From Przewalskia tangutica (Eukaryota > Streptophyta > Magnoliopsida > Solanales > Solanaceae): a stretch of 64,000 nucleotides of DNA. This document shows, one piece after another, positions 1-11,900 of the stretch (position 1 is the first letter of the stretch; every line of letters starts with the position of its first letter). The notes under the pieces are model-generated. The model saw only the letters and a list, made by a program, of their open reading frames with translations, was not told the DNA's origin and made no database searches. Position numbers and translations under genes: made by a program. The DNA is taken from NCBI GenBank assembly GCA_029844215.1, contig JAQGDG010000036.1, positions 1,798,001-1,862,000 on the forward strand, read 5' to 3'.

Positions 1-1584
1 AAGATGCCCTCGGTTTTCCGCTCTAACACTGTACTTATTTTATTCTTGCCTTGTACATTTTCCGAAATTATCCCAGGCGTCGTGGCCCCACCGCCACACC
101 AAACCAACTCCAAGTACCTCCAAGGGCACTTAACATAAATTCCTTCAAATTCAATTATTACTTACTGCGTCAATTTACCTCAAGTGAACAAGTCACACGG
201 ACTTAAAAAAACAATGATGCCAAAGAAGGAAGGATAATTCATCGTTACTACCACTTCTCTTCCTTTACATGGATACTCGTTTACTAAAACCGAATCGAGC
301 CAATCTCTCTCTACTAACGCGTTGGCATAACAAGAGGCCAACTAGCCCGCACTCATAATGACCTCAATGCGTCATAACAGCTTGGGATCGCTAGGGTCCA
401 ACGATCGACGTTACGCAATTATCTACCTGCTCAGCTACCACCCAACACTCACGGGTGTAGTCACCTCGAAAGGTCCTCATGGATTCAGGATCTATTTCTT
501 TACACTTGGTTGCTCTCTTTCTTACTGGTCGTACTCTTCCCGTACTTCCAAACTTATTCTAGCATACGTACATAGCCTTCATACTGATTTGGGCCTCCAA
601 TCTTTGGAGTTACTAAATTAAACAATATAAGGCCCATTCCGGCTCTCACAACCTGGTTCCGGTGGAACACGTCCACGAACCCGTAAAATGATTAACTAAA
701 CTTGGGCCTTGCACCCTCGTGACCCTGTCACATAGAGGGATTACTACCAATTGATCCCATACCATTTCAAGCTATGGGGCAACCCTTAATAGGTCCCCAA
801 CCCGACTCGGCGTCGTATTTAACTATTTTCCTTGGTCTGTCTTAACTTTTTACTACCCGAGAAGGCCTTATATACCTAAGGTCTCGGTGGTTATCACATT
901 CTTAGGCTCGCAATTTCCATGCTCCATGCCTACCTTATCAGTCCCTCCGTAAACGGGTACAAAACTTATCGTAATACCATAATCGTGTTGTCTTGACCAG
1001 AACAACCATACGGATCTCACCCGTACCATTCTCGAAATCCTACTACGTAGCTCAATCTATTAACATAGTCTTCCATTAATTCCCTTAATAATAACTTCTT
1101 AAGGGTCCATTTTCTTCTCAGACAGCTCATCATTTCCTAATTATCTCAAATTAGTACGTAAAACCTTGATGAGAATTCATTAAACTGTTTCATACCTTCC
1201 CGGTATTTATTTAGTCCTTACCAAATCCTGGTAATCTAAAATCATTCTAGGCAACACGCTGCCCGACCTCATACATAAATCCATATAGTTGTATGTCACA
1301 ATACCAACTACAAACATTACCAACCTGGATACGCAATCCACATAATCTTTCCTGGGTCACTGCTGTCTTTCTCGTAGCTGCAAACAATCATAACTTGTTA
1401 GGGAGAGACGACCCTAACCATACAGCTCTATCGCACGATCTTAGAGTGAGAAGAATGGAAACCAATCCTAAATGTCCTGCAGCCTCCTGATTATAGATGT
1501 GGTGCACAACACACCGATAATCAAGACTTTACTAGACACGGTCTGTAGACACTTTTCGGTCTGTAGACACTCTGATACCACTTT
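1..1584 (-). mobile_element. Element H internal region (degenerate, no readable gag)
   Basis: This is the part between the LTRs of a reverse-strand element whose 5' LTR begins at 1585. A primer site abuts that LTR. About 670-730 matches the non-coding spacer of element E near 57490-57550 (the stretch around 'ttaactaaacttgggcct'), so the element belongs to the same family. Where other copies start gag with MPP, about 190 bp beyond the primer site, no such start is seen and every frame is broken. No protease, RT or integrase motif could be read in either strand. The element continues to the left of the window. I infer a non-autonomous, gag-less or heavily eroded copy. Confidence 0.7.
1570..1580 (-). 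other. Primer-binding site of element H
   Basis: On the reverse strand this reads TGGTATCAGAG, complementary to the 3' end of plant initiator methionine tRNA. It lies four bases from the LTR end at 1585, the usual place for minus-strand DNA priming. Confidence 0.85.
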
Positions 1585-2164
1585 TGTCACGACCCGACTC
1601 CGGGCCCGCGACTGGTGCCCTACCTGGGCACCCCTTTCGGTATACATCAGAGAATAGCAGCGGAACATACACAACTTATAAAATGCTTAAACATAAAATA
1701 ACAAACGCATCTAGCAAGGCCACCATCCGTAAACTATACATAATAAAACAAGACGCTTTTTTTCTTTACAACCCAATCCACAAATGTGACTACACCTAAG
1801 ACAACAACTACGTATGGACAGTGGCCCCGCCATACCCCGAATGTACAACAACCGACAATACCAGGATAAGCCTCCGAATAAAGAAGTTTCTCAACGGTGA
1901 ACGTGATCCAAGAGCGAGGATCGAGAATCTGTACTTCACTGCGTGAACGCAATTTCCCAAGGAGGTCGATAACATGTACCAAATATGTGAAACCGAAAGA
2001 TCAGAATGAAATCATAAGTCTATAATAAACCGAGATGTATGATAACTCAATTAATAAAGATATGGCCTTACTAACAATGCAGAGTAATCAAAAGTATACT
2101 TACAACATAAAAATAGGCTCGCGATCAAAGCGAGACCACTCGCCGCAGATCATTACAATCCTAC

Positions 2165-2528
2165 TCGACTATTTCACCCGCATAGTCGTGTGGACCGCAT
2201 GAGGTATTCCTCGTATAGTCAGACCACCGCACGGGACTATTTCACTCGCGATAAGCCCATAAGGACTCGCATTAGGTATTCCTCGCGTCACGGGTAAGCA
2301 AATCCACTAAACAGGTGGTATAACGATCTTGGGGATTTACCCCTCATTTATACTCTTACCCTGAAGCAGGTGGTATAACGATCTTGGGGATTTACCCCTC
2401 ATTTATACTCTTACCCTGAAGAAGGTGGTATAACGTCTTGGGGATTTACCCCTCATTTATACTCTTACCCTGAAGAAGGTGGTATAACGTCTTGGGGGTT
2501 TACCCCTCATTTATACTCTTACCCTATC
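2165..2528 (-). repeat. Tandem arrays in the element H LTR
   Basis: Two arrays lie side by side. At about 2165-2285 there are degenerate units built on 'gactatttcacccgc', as in the G and L1 LTRs. At 2313-2528 there are four copies of a 54-55-bp unit beginning 'aggtggtataacg' (starts 2313, 2368, 2422, 2477). The 55-bp unit is not seen in any other LTR of the window. Confidence 0.85.
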
Positions 2529-3310
2529 TCAACCGGCCATCATACATAACATAAGCCCTACCGGCTTATCATACATAACATAAGCACTACCGGCTTATAA
2601 TACAATAAATAAGCAAGTTAAGAAATCCACCTAACTTCTTATTAGCCTTATTCATATACACTCTCATTTTAATTTACTTAAGGCACTAACATGTCATTAT
2701 AAATCCGGGAGTTTAACCCAAAATACTACATACTTCTATTCTTTTAAAATGACTCGTTTTCATATAAAACTTTCAAGATACTAATAACCGTAGTATCAAG
2801 TCATAACTACATTTTAAGACAAGTCACAATACCTTTTTAGAAAATACATTTTCGGGCTTCTAAATCAAGTGACTTCTTTCTTTTAAAACCTTAAGCAATT
2901 GATGCCTTGTTATACCCCGTATTTCCAGAGTATGTACGTAAGGACGTACGTATAAAATTTGAGCCTTAAGATAGGCAAGATTCGAAATTTGTACACAACA
3001 CCCGGTTAGAGTCGTTGACTAAACGCTTTCCATTTTCGTAGGGAAAATTCGCTATGTCATTTATAATTTTTATGGATTTTTCCGAGAGACGAACATTTTG
3101 GACCAACGGTGGGTGACATGTGTCACCTCACATTGGAAGAGGTTGGACAGCAATTGGGCTAAGCTTGCACGTTTTTGGTGTTGATTTTGTGGTCAAGGGT
3201 TAGGTAGGATATTTTGTGTAGATGGATAAGGTTGCACATGGCTTAATCTTGGCCTTACACTTGCCTTGCACTTGGCACCATCTTGGCCATTGGTTGGCCT
3301 TCACTTGACC

Positions 3311-3319
3311 TATAAATAC
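3311..3319 (+). promoter_or_regulatory. TATA box of the element A 5' LTR
   Basis: TATAAATAC lies 404 bp into the LTR, in a context (cctataaatacccc) kept in nearly every LTR of the window, for example 27561, 33608, 42836, 46995 and 54340. The expected start of transcription is about 30 bp downstream, near 3340-3350. The matching site in the 3' LTR (9307-9314) reads gataaatc, probably a consensus error. Confidence 0.75.
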
Positions 3320-3800
3320 CCCCTTAGTTGATGAACTTTCTTCACCCAAAAATTGAGCAATCTATCTAAGTCTCAAACTACTCCCTCTTAGCTTGAGCTT
3401 TTCGTCCCTCTCCCCCCCTCCTAGTTGAGCTTGGCCGAGAGCAACCACACCCTCCCCCTTGTGGCTTGCCGAGGGTACCCCCTAGCCTAGTTGTCTCGTA
3501 TAAATACCCCCTTTGTGGTATAGAAATACTCTCCTAGTATTGTTATAATGCCCAAAATACTCTAGCCCTTCGCCCTTATAGTACTTTCCAAAGTACCATT
3601 TATACTAAAAACCCGGAAAATACGATTATACCTCCTTGAGCCACTAACCGAAACCCTAAGGAAATCTTCACCCGTAGTTGAAGTATTAAGTAGAAGTTGT
3701 GTAGACACTTCAAGGGTTTCTTGAGCGCTTTGGAGCACACTGAGTAGGAGCTATACCTTGTTCAGGAGCGACATTTAACTCGGATAATTTTGGTCTTATC

Positions 3801-4292
3801 GAGGTAAATATCTTGTCCCCCTATTGTAATTGGAAATTACATGATTGTTAGAATATATAGTTGCAGTATACTATATATAGAATGAATATTGACTAAAACG
3901 GAACGTAGTTCGCAGCAATGTCTTTTGACTTAAGCTCGAATAAGAATTGAACAAGAAACACATGTAAGGATAAATAAGAGAATCGAATCAGAATTACATA
4001 GATCAGTATTACAAGAGACTTGTGTAGTATTATCGTGAGTAGAATTATACACGCCGTTAGGCGTGAAACCCCCAGTTGGCTGTAGCTTCTGCAGAGAGAG
4101 AGATTAACGCGGCTGCGGGGGAGGTGCCGAATTTTCTCAGAGAATATGGAACAATGAGATCTAGATGATAATAAGCGCTTTGTGGCCTTATAGGTTGAAG
4201 TACTACGTGGTGCGATCTACGTGGCTTAAGGAGTGGCGGTTTGAAGTACTTGGAGCATTTTGCTATTAGTCGATACTGTCATGAGGTATGTG
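3801..4292 (+). promoter_or_regulatory. Two conserved splice-donor-like sites in the leader
   Basis: GAGGTAAATA (3801-3810) and GAGGTATGTG (4283-4292) both fit the plant 5' splice-site consensus (AG|GTAAGT-like). The second is followed by a pyrimidine-rich stretch ending in TAG (ctatctcttctag). The same two motifs recur in every LTR read, including the shorter LTR of element F (47341 and 47681), where the surrounding sequence has diverged. Splicing is inferred and not shown. Confidence 0.4.
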
Positions 4293-5599
4293 AACCTCTT
4301 CCTATCTCTTCTAGCATGATATGTGTGTACCTATGTAGTACGGTAGACGCATACGTGTTTAATGTATTTGATTGGTTTGAAACATAAAGTGTTATAACCG
4401 CTTTATGGGAAGTCGTTATAACCTTTATGTAGGTAAGAAAATGCTTTGTGGTTTCAAAGTGGTAACCGATTTGACTTATAAAACGGATTTGATGTGTAGC
4501 AATACTTGGTTTTGAGAACTTAAGAGTTATACTAGCTTTATGGGAAGTTAGGTATAACGTCTAAAAGAGATAAAAAGAATGGCTATTTAATCTTGTGAGT
4601 TAAGAGACTTGATCTTATAAGACAAGAGACTCAACTTAATTTAATTGATTTCAATGTCAGAAGATGTGAAACCTCATTCGTGAGTAATGAGTACTTGGTT
4701 TTTGGAAGGAATAATGTTTTACTGATTTCTGAAATCAGAAAGTGTATAGACAAACCCCTGCCGCGTTAATAAAGGAAAATGTATTGAATAATTAAGTATT
4801 ATTAAAACCAGTAGAAACCTCCATCCGCATAAGCTAAGATGAGACAAATGATATTACATTTTCTAGATCATGGCTGCTTAATAAGGTTGATTATGAACAA
4901 GAATAACCTACCGCCATGGCATATGTTACTCAATTGTTTTAAAAGAGATTAAGACATTGAACTATGAAACTTTCCTAAAAAGGAGACTTGTGTAATCAAA
5001 TTAGGCAACCGAACTTTAGGGAAAAGAAAGGCATTGTGTTGTCTTAAAATGGTTTAAAACATAAAGTGTTATAACAGCTTTATGGGAAGTTGGTTATAAC
5101 GACTTTATGAAAACAAAAGAAGGGTTTTTATCATTGGTTTTAATGTGGTAACTTGACTTTAAAAGGAAAAGTGTTTGGTCAAAGAATAAGGCAGTTGTTG
5201 CCTTAATTTGATTTTTAAAAGGAAAGTATGGAAGTTGTTTTGGTTTACTTAAAAGATGTAAGTCACTCTATTTTATACTACGTACCGGGTGACTTTTATA
5301 AAAAGAATGAATCTCTTAAAAGGAATTTAACGTACGTAGAACTTTAGGGTTAAAACCCGGACCTTGGCATAAAATGAAAGTACTTTGAGTTGTTGTGAAA
5401 CCTGCCTATGCTTGTTGTTGTGAAACTTGCCTATGCTTGTCGTGATAGCCTTTGTTGTGCAAGAATTGTGTTTCTATACTACCGCGCCTCTCGATGGAGG
5501 GTCGGTTGACTTGTTGAGAACTTACTTGGACGTGCCGGCAGTGACGAAGAAATTCCACGGGTACGTTCCTGTTGATTGTGTTACTTTTGCTAATCGCTT

Positions 5600-5997
5600 T
5601 GGACATACTGACACGATGCGTAGCGCACGAGTATGCTTCCATTTTGATATCGCTTATTGTTTCCTTTGGGCATACCGACCGATCGCGTAGCGCATCGTAT
5701 GTTTCCATTTGGAATGCTGCTTTATTGTTTCCCTTTGGGCATACTGACACGATGCGTAGCGCACGGGTATGTTTCCATTTGGAATGCTGCTTTATTGTTT
5801 CCCTTTGGGCATACTGACACGATGCGTAGCGCACGGGTATGTTTCCATTTGGAAAGCTGTTTTATTGTTTCCTTGGGCATATCGACACGACGCGTAGCGC
5901 ACGGGTATGTTTCCATTTGGAAAGTCGTCTTATTGTTTCCTTCGACATACCGACACGATGCGTAGCGCACGTATGCTCCCATTTGGATTGCGTCTTG
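5600..5997 (+). repeat. About 70-bp tandem array in the A 5' LTR
   Basis: There are six imperfect units of about 67-71 bp, each with 'cacgatgcgtagcgcacg' followed by 'tatgtttccatttgg'. Units start near 5602, 5669, 5738, 5809, 5876 and 5945. The 3' LTR has the same array, so it existed in the parent before insertion. Confidence 0.9.
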
Positions 5998-6577
5998 TTG
6001 ATATCATATCATGCATCGCCACATGAGGAAGGAATTCCACGCACGAGTGATGATTTGGAGCGTGAGTCCCGACCTAATATGATGTTTATATGTTGAATCG
6101 TAGTTTGGTTATCATACATGTCTCTCGCTATATAGATCGCTATGATTTCATTTACGATTTTACGCTTCACATACTTGGTACTGTTATCGACCTCCTTCGG
6201 AAGCCGCGCTACGCCGCAGTAAGTACATCGTCGCCGATCCCCGCTTAGGATCACCTTTCAACAGATTGGAAGCTGTTCCTTCTGAGGCTTATCTTTTGTA
6301 TGTGTTCCTCGAGTTGTAGGTTCTTGTACATCTGTGGTATGGCGGCCCTGTCCCGCCATAGTTGTTGTAAATCTTAAGGTCAGAGTAATCAAGCAAGTGT
6401 GGTTTGTAAAAGGATAACTGTCGTTTTATGATATATACCGGCAACCGTAGGTTGGCCTGCTTATTTATTATGTCTCTCATTTCATGTGTAAAGTTTTTAT
6501 TTCCGCTGGTTTTCTCGATGTTGTATCACTAGGGTGCCCGGTAGGCACCGCCACGCCCGATTGGGTCGTGACAAAAG

Positions 6578-6589
6578 TGGTATCGAGCG
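6578..6589 (+). other. Primer-binding site of element A
   Basis: The site reads TGGTATCGAGCG. The intact form in element F is TGGTATCAGAGCAG, complementary to initiator Met-tRNA. The CAGAG-to-CGAG change is one of many short differences at CAG sites in this assembly and may be technical. Confidence 0.85.
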
Positions 6590-6773
6590 CTTAGTCTCTG
6601 AAAGGTCTACGCATCGTGTCTAGTAAGTCTGATTATCGGTGTGTTGTGCACCACATCTATAATCGTGAGGCTATAGGACATTTAGATTGGTTTCATTCTT
6701 CTCATTCCGAGATCGTGCCTTAGAGCCGTAGTGATAAGTCGACCCTCCGACGTATTCCTTTCCTTTACCGCTT

Positions 6774-7830
6774 ATGCCTCCGCAGGCAACCCGCCCGTAT
6801 GGCAAGGCAAACAGAGGAGCCGTGAGTAGAGCAATGCGCCTCTACAGAGACCACAAGACTGAGCCTCCAGTCCCACACCGAGCAGAGGAGACGGGTTACG
6901 TAGAGATGGCGAGCCATCGCCGAGATTTTGGCCGCATACGAGATAGATCGATGCAGCAGCCTCCACTTCAATAGCACCCGTAGTTCACCCCGAGCGCATG
7001 ATTTGAGACTACGGATTTTCCGAGTGTAACCTCCGCAGTTTTATGGGTCGAGGCTCGGCGATGATCCGCAGGAGTTCATCCCAGCTACGCCGATCACGAG
7101 AGTGATCAAGGCATCGGAGACCGAGTCGGTGGTCCTAGGTTCGCATCGGCCGCGTGATACCGCAATGCCGATCGTTTGATTCGCGAGCCGTCCCCGGAGA
7201 GCATGCACTTCCAGCCTTTACGGGCGAAGTTCTCGAGGCCTTTCTTGCACATTTCTTACCTCCGCATTTATGAGGGCTCGGGCAGATTTTTGGTGTTGCG
7301 GCGATCCGCGCACGGTTCGAGTACAATGTGGAGTTCGACTCATTGGCCCGGTACGTCCCAGCGTTGGTAGCTAGTATGGAGGATCGAGTGCACCGATATG
7401 TTAAGGCTCGATGATTACCTAGCAGAGTTGTTCGGTGTAGCTCTTCACCGCATGGATATTGCCCGTGACGCAGCTTATGCACTTGGAAGTGAGGCGGAGG
7501 AATCGGCGAAATGACCAAGGTCGCGATAAGAGGCTGCAACAGCAGGTCCTTTGGTGACTTTCGAGGCGGACCGCCTCAAAGCAGACTAGTTATGCGCCTC
7601 CGCCAAGACAGAGTGGTCCTCCACAATCTTCGTGAGCATCCAGAGTATTCGTGGAGCAGTCGTGGCTCCAAGGGTTGATTTTCGGAGAGCGGGGGTGTGC
7701 CACCAAGCCACCCCTACCTCGTTGTGACTGGCCGTGGTAGACTCACGATGGGAGTGTCGTGCTAGTCCGAGTTTGTTTTACATGCGGATGCAGGCCATTT
7801 TGGGAGAAACCGTCCGACCAGGTAGCACTG
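6774..7830 (+). pseudogene. gag: Element A gag, frameshifted
   Basis: Gag is the structural protein that packages element RNA into cytoplasmic particles. The reading starts at the MPP codon at 6774, about 195 bp after the primer site as in elements B, E and F. The capsid-like domain is readable in pieces near 7290-7500, including EYNVEFDSLARYVPALV and MEDRVHRYV. A CCHC zinc knuckle follows at about 7774-7815, where CFTCG and GHFGRN are visible but out of frame with each other. Glutamine/arginine-rich linker sequence lies between them near 7540-7640. At least several 1-2-base frame slips break the ORF, many at CAG/CTG/CCGG positions. The same gag type is seen in D. No pol follows. Confidence 0.75.
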
Positions 7831-8889
7831 TAGGATAGCACGTATCACGAGATCGCTTGTGGTTCTTCACCTTCCATAGCCAGCAGATGTTCATACACCG
7901 GCCATGGTAGAGGTCATGGGAGTTCGCTTAGCGTCCTCCAACCACCTACTTTCGTGTATATCCTTAACCTCTAGAGTTTTGTATGTATTGATGTTGTGAT
8001 TAGTGTTATGTTCGGATAGCTTTGTGCTAAAATGTGATGTAGAACCCGGTTAGTGAGAAGGGTAAGCTTGAGGGTGAGGAAATGACGAACCCTAGAATAT
8101 TACAATGAGACCTTAGATGTAAGCGCCGCTTGAGTACAAGTTCTTGCAAGTGATCCTTGTCGGAGTGCATTTTTATGCCTAGAATGTATTGTGTGATAAG
8201 TCCATGGGTAGTGTGAAATGGAAGTGGTAGCTTTCACGACCTGTAGGGGTAAGATTGTTCCGGATCGGGAAACAAGAGGGTCTGCGTGTGATGCTCTGGT
8301 TGAGGACGTGTTGCGTATCAACCCGTAGTCTCGAATGAGGTAGGGTCACTCGTTGTCCCGCCAGTGGTAGGGTCACGAGGTGCTAGGCCCAAGTTTAGTT
8401 GACCATCGTATGAGTTCAGGTGTGGTCGACCAGAAGCTGATCGTGAAGGCCGGGGATGGCCTTAAGGAAGATTGAGGCTAGTAAGATGACCAAGTTTGGG
8501 AGGTAGTGACTCCAAGGGTTGGAAACAGAAGCGTTGACTAAAGTGTGGTACGATACTGTAAGAGTTCGTGTTCGGAAGAGTACGACGAGTAAGGGCAGAG
8601 GCGAGCATGTATTGCGAGCATAGATATGATCATTTCTTGTGGCGGAGAAGGTCGAAGGATGTATATTTTAGACCTCGGGAATCGCGCATCCGCACCATTT
8701 GTTGGGTCGCCGAGTGACACTAGAACCTCGCGCAAAGTGACAAAGTTTGTGATGTTAGAGGTGTTTCCTCGTGGACTTGGATGTAAGTATTTATCGGGTG
8801 TTTCGTGGCCAATCGTGGCGCTTGGCAATTTTATTAGAAGAACTCTATCGTTATCCGTCTTGAGAAGGAACATTCGGACGAATGTTTCT
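7831..8889 (+). other. Non-coding interior spacer of element A
   Basis: No protein domain could be read here. The segment includes the conserved 'cacgagg..gctaggcccaagttta' block near 8355-8400, which recurs in D (about 41970), B (about 31950), E (about 57530) and H (about 700). Near 8485 a short stretch (gatgaccaagtttgg) resembles the end of the integrase remnant of E. It takes the place of pol and the 3' UTR. Confidence 0.6.
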
Positions 8890-8901
8890 AAGAGGGGAGA
8901 A
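8890..8901 (+). other. Polypurine tract of element A
   Basis: AAGAGGGGAGAA lies directly before the 3' LTR and would prime plus-strand synthesis. The upstream block 'aggaacattcgg.cgaatgtttct' is an inverted repeat found at the same place in every element. Confidence 0.9.
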
Positions 8902-11900
8902 TGTTATACCCCATATTTCCGGTATGTACGTAAGGGCGTGCGTATAAAATTTGAGCCTTAAGATAGGCAAGATTCGAAATTTGTACACAACACCTTGTTA
9001 GAGTCGTTTTTGACTAAACGTTTCCCACTTTCGTAGGGAAAATTCCGCCATGTCATTTATAATTTTTGCGGATTTTTCCGAGAGACGTAACATTTTGGAC
9101 CAACGGGAGGGTGACATGTCACCTCACATTGGAAGAGGTTGGACGGCAATTGGGCTAAGCTTGCACGTTTTTGGTGTTGATTTTGTGGTCAAGGGTTAGG
9201 TAGGATATTTTGTGTAGATGGATAAGGTTGCACATGGCTTAATCTTGGCCTTACACTTGCCTTGCACTTGGCACCATCTTGGCCATTGGTTGGCCTTCAC
9301 TTGACCGATAAATCCCGCCTGAGTTGATGAACTTTCTTCACCCCAAAATTGAGCAATCTATCTAAGTCTCAAACTACTCCTCTTAGCTTGAGCTTTTGGT
9401 CCCTCTCCCCTCCTAGTTGAGCTTGGCCGAGAGCCACCACACCCTCCCCCTTGTGAAGCCTTGGCCGAGGGGTACCCCCCCCTAGCCTAGTTGTCTCGTA
9501 TAAATACCCCCCTTTTGTGGTATAGAAATACTCTCCTAGTATTGTTATAATGCCCAAAATACTCTAGCCCTTATACCTTATAGTACTTTCCAAAGTACCC
9601 TTTATACTAAAAACCCTAAAATCTGATTATACCTCCTTTAGCCACTAACGAAACCCTAAGGAAATATTCACCCGTAGTTGAGTATTAAGTAGAAGTTGTG
9701 TAGACACTTCAGGGTTTCTGGAGCGTTTTGGAGCACACTGAGTAGAGCTAAACCTTGTTCAGGAGCGACATTTAACTCGGATAATTTTGGGCTTATCGAG
9801 GTAAATATCTTGTCCCCCTATTGTAATTGGAAATTACATGATTGTTAGAATATATAGTTGAAGTATACTATATATAGAATGAATATTGAATAAAACTGAA
9901 CGTAGTTCGTCGGCAATGTCTTTTGACTTAAGCTCGAATAAGAATTGAACAAGAAACACATGTAAGGATAAATAAGAGAATCAATCGTAATTACATAGAT
10001 CAGATTCATGAGACTTGTGTAGTATTATCGTGAGTAGAATTATACACGCCAAGTTAGGCAAACCCCCGGTTGGCTTGGTAGCCACGGTAGAGAGAGAGAT
10101 TAACGCGGTCATGTGGGAGGTGTCGCCGAATTTTCTGTAGAATATGGAACAATGAGATCTAGATGATAATAAGCGCGTGGCCTTATAGGTCAAGTACTAC
10201 GTGTGGTGCGATCTACGTGGCTTAAGGAGAATTTCGCGGCGGTTTGAAGTACTTGGAGCATTTTGCTATTAGTCGATACTCGCCGCGAGGTATGTGAACC
10301 TCTTCCTATCTCTTCTAGCATGATATGTGTGTAACTATGTAGTGCGGCAGACGCATACGTGTTTAATGTATTTGATTGGTTTGAAACATAAAGTGTTATA
10401 ACGGCTTTATGGGAAGTTGGTTATAACGACTTTATGTAGGTAAGAAAATGCTTTGTGGTTTCAAAGCGGTAACTGATTTGACTTATAAACGGATTTGATG
10501 TGTAGCAATACTTGGTTTTGAGAACTTAAGAGTTATACTAGCTTTATGGGAAGTTAGGTATAACGCCTAAAAGATAAAAAAAGAATGGCTATTTAATCTT
10601 AGGAGTTAAGATACTTGATCTTATAAGACAAGAGACTCAACTTAATTTAATTGATTTGAATGTTGTAAGATGTGTGAAACCTCATTCGTGAGTAATGAGT
10701 ACTTGGTTTTGAAAGGAATAATGTTTTATCGATTTCGAAATCGAATGTGTATCGACAAACCACTGCGCAGTTAATAAAGGAAAATGTATTGAATAATTAA
10801 GTATTATTAAAACCAAGTAGAAACCTCCATCCGCATGTAAGCTAAGATGAGACAAAATGATATTACATTTTCTAGATCACGGTCGCTTAATAAGGTTGAT
10901 TATGAACAAGAATAACCTACTCGCCATGGCATATGTTACTCAATTGTTTTAAAAGAGATTAAGACATTGAACTATGAAACTTTCCTAAAAAGGAGACTTG
11001 TGTAATTGAAATTAGGCAACCGAACTTTAGGGAAAAGAAAGGCATCGTGTTGTCTTAAAATGGTTTAAAACATAAAGTGTTATAATGTTTTATGGGAAGT
11101 TGGTTATAACGACTTTATGAAAACAAAAGAAGGGTTTTTATCATTGGTTTTAATGTGGTAACTTGACTTTAAAAGGAAAAGTGTTTTGTCTAAAAATAAG
11201 GCAGTGTTGCCTTAATTTGATTTTTAAAAGGAAAGTATGGAAGTTGTTTTGGTTTACTTAAAAGATGTAAGTCACTCTATTTTATACTACGTATCGGGTG
11301 ACTTTTATAAAAGAATGAATCTCTTAAAAGGAATTTAACGCACGTAGAACTTTAGGTTAAAACCCGACCTTGGCATAAAATGAAAGTACTTTGAGTTGTT
11401 GTGAAACCCGCCATGCTTGTTGTTGTGAAACTTGCCTACGCTTGTCGTGATAGCCTTTGTTGTGCAAGAATTGTGTTTCTATACTACCGCGCTTCGATGG
11501 AGGGTCGGTTGACTTGTTGAGAACTTACTTGACGCGTCTGTGACGAAGAAATTCCACGCACGCCTCGCTGATTGTGTTACTTTTGCTAATCGCTTTGGAC
11601 ATACCGACACGATGCGTAGCGCACGTATGCTTCCATTTTGATATCGCTTTATTGTTTCCCTTTGGGCATACCGACACGACGCGTAGCGCACGTATGTTTC
11701 CATTTGGAATCTTTGCTTATTGTTTCCCTTTGGGCATATCGACACGATGCGTAGCGCACGTATGTTTCATTTGGAAAGCTGTTTTATTGTTTCCTGGGCA
11801 TACCGACACGACGCGTGGCGCACGGGTATGTTTCCATTTGGAAAGTCGTTTTATTGTTTCCTTTGGGCATATCGACACGATGCGTAGCGCACGTATGTTT

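Larger units (their letters stand above)
2908..6573 (+). mobile_element. Element A 5' LTR
   Basis: The LTR is 3666 bp with TG...CA ends. The first about 400 bp hold the U3 region: ACGT-rich terminus, a GGGTGACA/TGTCACC inverted repeat near 3110 and the TATA box at 3311. Everything after about 3340 should be transcribed R/U5. It includes the recurrent CTTTATGGGAAGTT hairpins near 4395, 4535 and 5065, the 71-bp array, and a structured segment near the 3' end. Confidence 0.92.

Noticed and set aside
1293..1490. 65-codon open frame on the plus strand in the H interior
   Set aside because: It runs against the element's own direction, matches no known domain and covers the region homologous to the gag 5' UTR.
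3640..3665. Telomere-like 'aaaccctaa' motif, seen once per LTR
   Set aside because: Only single copies occur, always at the same LTR position (for example 9650, 27855, 33907). It is not a telomeric array, only conserved LTR sequence.
5406..5982. Overlapping open frames on both strands across the about 70-bp array, up to 142 codons
   Set aside because: They arise because the repeat unit has few stops. The translations are periodic, change frame between units and match no family, and the array is non-coding LTR leader.
5600..5997. Possible CRISPR-like array
   Set aside because: The units are direct tandem copies without unique spacers, inside a plant LTR, and there are no cas genes.
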